From positions 1 to 8,755 of the forward strand of contig JAKPGH010000256.1 of NCBI GenBank assembly GCA_029550985.1: a stretch of DNA of 8,755 nt, read 5' to 3'. The stretch's first letter is position 1. Every line of letters starts with the position of its first letter. This document shows positions 6,604-8,755 of this stretch, piece by piece. The position numbers were made by a program, and so were the translations under genes. Under the pieces are notes generated by a model. The model made no database searches and had not been told where the DNA came from. It worked only from the letters and a program-made list of their open reading frames with translations. Source of the DNA: Bacillota bacterium. GTDB taxonomy: Bacteria > Bacillota > Clostridia > Oscillospirales > Ruminococcaceae.

Positions 6604-7422
6604 TAACAAATTGTGTTTTTTCAGATACTCTTTGGCACTGACAATGCAGCGGCGGGCATGCTCGGCATAACCGAACTCGGCGGCGTTGGCCAGATGGGGC
6701 AGCTCAATGCTGCAGGTGGTGTTTGGGGGCATCCGGCTAATGTAAGCCGCCATGTCGATGGCGCCTTCCCCGCAGTAGCGGCGGGCGTCCCGGCCAATGA
6801 CGATCAATTCCTCCTGGGTTTCGGGAATGGCGGCGGGGCCGTCGCACATGTGGAAAAACTGGAACCATTCGGGGGGGCAATCCTCCAGCTCTTCCGGCTT
6901 CACCCGGGAGCGGTGGGCGTGGAGGGTGTCCACCATCAGTCCCGCGTTGCTCTTGTTGACCGCCAGCAGCACTTCTTTGGCTTGAGCCAAAGTGCTGACG
7001 CTGGCCCAGGTGACAAATTCCAACTGCACTCCAAGGCCGTATTTGGCAGCCAGGTCGCAAAGTTCGCCGAACTTTTCGATATAGTAGGACTTGTTGGAGG
7101 TCCAGATACTGGAGAGCACATGTTTGGCTCCTAATGACGCTCCGACTTCCATAGCCGGTTCGTAACTTTTGAGGTCCACTCCGTCCAGAATCCGCATCAG
7201 TTCAATATCGTGGATGCCTACGCCGGTAGCCTCCATCGCTCTTTTGGTTTGAGCCAACAGCTGCGGTTGGGTAGCTAAATCGTAGTTTCCCTCTCCGGCT
7301 ACACCAAGATTGACCAGGCGGGGGCTTACATAGTCATATCCAGCCATTGCGGCTATGTAAATCAGTTCCGGGGTAGGGCAACGCAGTGCGGTAAGGTGAG
7401 CCAGAGAAAACTTGCGCTCCAT
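6601..7422 (-). CDS. Xylose-isomerase-like TIM-barrel protein (sugar phosphate isomerase/epimerase family)
   Basis: The 273-residue protein matches the AP-endonuclease-2-like TIM-barrel fold shared by hydroxypyruvate isomerase (Hyi), 2-keto-myo-inositol dehydratase (IolE), IolI and tagatose epimerases. A plausible complete metal site can be read: Glu135 (VQLEFVTW), Asp165 with His168 (LMVDTLHAHRS), His191 (FFHMCDG) and Glu240 (CSIELPH), plus Glu219 in the GEGAIDM loop that normally closes over the substrate. The reaction is probably an aldose-ketose isomerisation, epimerisation or dehydration of a short hydroxy-carbonyl acid or sugar, but the family is too varied to say which. A perfect AGGAGG (7430-7435) sits 7 nt before the ATG. 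It lies 29 nt after the aldehyde dehydrogenase gene and 12 nt before the ThDP enzyme, so it is co-transcribed with both. Pairing with a ThDP enzyme recalls the gcl-hyi and iol operons. Confidence 0.88.
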   Translation of the reverse strand: MERKFSLAHLTALRCPTPELIYIAAMAGYDYVSPRLVNLGVAGEGNYDLATQPQLLAQTKRAMEATGVGIHDIELMRILDGVDLKSYEPAMEVGASLGAKHVLSSIWTSNKSYYIEKFGELCDLAAKYGLGVQLEFVTWASVSTLAQAKEVLLAVNKSNAGLMVDTLHAHRSRVKPEELEDCPPEWFQFFHMCDGPAAIPETQEELIVIGRDARRYCGEGAIDMAAYISRMPPNTTCSIELPHLANAAEFGYAEHARRCIVSAKEYLKKHNLL

Positions 7423-7429
7423 GTCCTTT

Positions 7430-7435
7430 CCTCCT
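7430..7435 (-). promoter_or_regulatory. Consensus ribosome binding site of the isomerase gene
   Basis: AGGAGG on the - strand, 7 nt from the ATG at 7422, within the 29-nt gap after the aldehyde dehydrogenase stop codon. It is the strongest site among the internal genes of the catabolic operon and confirms the start. Confidence 0.85.
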
Positions 7436-7451
7436 TATGTGTTTACAAGAT

Positions 7452-8755
7452 TTATGCCTCAAGGGCAGGGTCGTAAAAGCTTCCGAACAGTTCCTCGTTG
7501 GAGGGCATATCCAAGGGAATGGGTCTGGACACCCAGGTGGTGTTCATATAGTGCTTGAGGCAGATGTTTTCGGACACAATGTTGCCGCCCCAAGTGCCGC
7601 AGCCCATGGAAGAAGTCATAGGCATGCCGTTGGTGAAAGAACCTGCATTGGCTTTGGATTGCGGTTGCCGCACCATGATTCTGGAAACGGGAGCAGCCAA
7701 AGCAAGGCGGTGGATGTGGTCGTCGTCAAAGGAATAGATGCCCACTGAGTGGCCTTTTCCTCCGATTTCATAAATCTGGCGCATCATGTCCAGGGCGTTT
7801 TCAAATTCGCCTTCGTACTTGAACACCGCCAGCAGGGTGGTCAGCTTTTCCTGGCAGAACTTCTTGTCGGGACCAATGCCATCCCCTTCCACAAAGATGA
7901 ACTTGCGGTCTTCGGGAATGGTGAACCCGGCGGCTTCGGCCAACTTCTGAGGAGGAATGGCCACGGTGTCGGCCAGGCGGTGACCTTCTTCGTCCCACAT
8001 GACCTTGCCGAGCATTTCCCGCTGCTCCGCGTTGGCGAAATAGCCGCCCTCCACTTCCAGTTGCTTGAGCACCGCGTCGTAGATGCTTTCGTGAACGATG
8101 AGATTTCCATCAGCGGAACAGCCGGAGCCGTAGTCGGAGGTTTTGGAAATCATGGTGTTGTGGCAGGCGTCCACCACGTCGGCGGTTTCGTCGTAGATCA
8201 TAGTGGCGTTGCCGGCGCCGGAACCATAGGCAGGGGTTCCCGAAGAGTAGGCTGCCTTAACCATAGGTCTGCCGCCGGTGGCAATGACCAAATCGCAGCG
8301 AGCCATCAAAGCCTGGGTCATGGCTATGGTAGGATTGGGAATGCAGAGCAGAACATCTTCCGGGGCTCCCTCTTCCCGCAGGGCCTGACGCATGATTTCC
8401 ACGCATTTAATGGTGGTGTTTTTGGTGCGGGGATGGGGGCTGAAGATAATGGCATCCCGCGCCTTGATTCCGTAAATTGCCTGTCCGCCGGGGGTCAAAT
8501 CAGGGTTGGTAGTGGGCACCAGAGAAGCGATGACTCCCACCGGCTTTGCGTATTTGACAATGCCTTTCGCAGGGTCTTCTTCGATAATGCCTACGCTCTT
8601 CTGTCGCAGAGCGTCCCGCAGGATTCCCTTGATTTTGCCGCGCTTGTTGATGCGGGAGACGGGGTCTCCCAGTTTGCCTTCCTCGATGCCCATGTAGGTG
8701 AGCATGGTCCAAGTCTGCTTGTTGTAGACCGACCAGGCTACCTTTTGGCAGAGGC
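7452..8755 (-). CDS. CoA-acylating aldehyde dehydrogenase, SauS-like (5' truncated)
   Basis: This enzyme class oxidises an aldehyde with NAD(P)+ and CoA to an acyl-CoA. The frame is open to the window edge (16 codons upstream of the Met at 8705), so the N-terminus is missing; about 433 residues are seen of a usual 460-490. From memory of the family, the closest match is SauS, the acylating sulfoacetaldehyde dehydrogenase. Shared blocks are IEEDPAKGIVKYAKPVGVI, the GSGAGN cofactor loop, EVEGGYFANAEQREMLGKVM, GGKGHSVGIY, SSMGCGTWGGNIVSEN and the tail RPIPLDMPSNEELFG. The nucleophilic cysteine is encoded at 8118-8120 in the context SKTSDYGSGCSADGN. SauS and EutE-type enzymes usually have a Phe-Asp-Asn in the first part of this loop, so the pocket is altered and the aldehyde may not be sulfoacetaldehyde. 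It is the first visible gene of the operon; earlier genes and the promoter lie outside the window. Confidence 0.9.
   Translation of the reverse strand, partial: LCQKVAWSVYNKQTWTMLTYMGIEEGKLGDPVSRINKRGKIKGILRDALRQKSVGIIEEDPAKGIVKYAKPVGVIASLVPTTNPDLTPGGQAIYGIKARDAIIFSPHPRTKNTTIKCVEIMRQALREEGAPEDVLLCIPNPTIAMTQALMARCDLVIATGGRPMVKAAYSSGTPAYGSGAGNATMIYDETADVVDACHNTMISKTSDYGSGCSADGNLIVHESIYDAVLKQLEVEGGYFANAEQREMLGKVMWDEEGHRLADTVAIPPQKLAEAAGFTIPEDRKFIFVEGDGIGPDKKFCQEKLTTLLAVFKYEGEFENALDMMRQIYEIGGKGHSVGIYSFDDDHIHRLALAAPVSRIMVRQPQSKANAGSFTNGMPMTSSMGCGTWGGNIVSENICLKHYMNTTWVSRPIPLDMPSNEELFGSFYDPALEA

Noticed and set aside
4771..7422. A glyoxylate carboligase plus hydroxypyruvate isomerase pair (gcl-hyi)
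   Set aside because: The ThDP enzyme keeps the catalytic Glu50 that glyoxylate carboligase lacks, and no tartronate semialdehyde reductase or glycerate kinase gene is visible.
4771..8755. An inositol (iol) operon
   Set aside because: The aldehyde dehydrogenase is of the SauS/EutE type and not the IolA type, the ThDP enzyme does not look like IolD, and IolB, IolC and IolG are absent.

Overview
The window looks like a piece of a GC-rich Firmicutes (class Clostridia, Oscillospiraceae-like) chromosome. This is inferred from the consensus AGGAGG ribosome binding sites, the Clostridia-like style of the lipoprotein signal peptide with its Ser/Ala/Pro linker, and the anaerobe-type CoA-acylating aldehyde dehydrogenase. 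The taxonomic call is an impression from reading; no search was run. No tRNA, rRNA, CRISPR array, insertion sequence or phage gene is visible.

Two convergent operons meet at about 3710-3838. The left one (+ strand, 1-3710) is an ABC importer of the polyamine/Fe3+/thiamine/phosphonate (PotABCD/FbpABC-like) class. In order it encodes a permease (5' truncated by the window edge), an ATPase with a C-terminal TOBE-type segment, a substrate-binding lipoprotein and a second permease. A GC-rich 9-bp hairpin sits between the lipoprotein gene and the second permease gene. A perfect 19-bp inverted repeat lies in the 127-bp gap between the operons and probably terminates transcription from one or both sides.

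The right one (- strand, 8755-3838) is a catabolic operon. In transcription order it encodes a CoA-acylating aldehyde dehydrogenase resembling SauS (sulfoacetaldehyde dehydrogenase, 5' end outside the window), a xylose-isomerase-like TIM-barrel protein (hydroxypyruvate isomerase/IolE/IolI superfamily), a thiamine-diphosphate enzyme of the acetolactate synthase-like superfamily, and an HMG-CoA lyase-like DRE-TIM metallolyase. Gaps are 29, 12 and 12 nt. The ribosome binding sites of the last two genes abut or overlap the preceding stop codons, so they are probably translationally coupled.

Taken together, the window suggests uptake of a small, probably anionic, organic compound followed by isomerisation, C-C bond cleavage or decarboxylation by the ThDP enzyme, capture of the aldehyde as an acyl-CoA, and retro-Claisen or retro-aldol cleavage of an acyl-CoA. 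I do not recognise this four-enzyme combination as a described pathway. The substrate cannot be fixed from sequence alone; a C2/C3 sulfonate or a branched hydroxy- or sugar acid are the guesses I would test.
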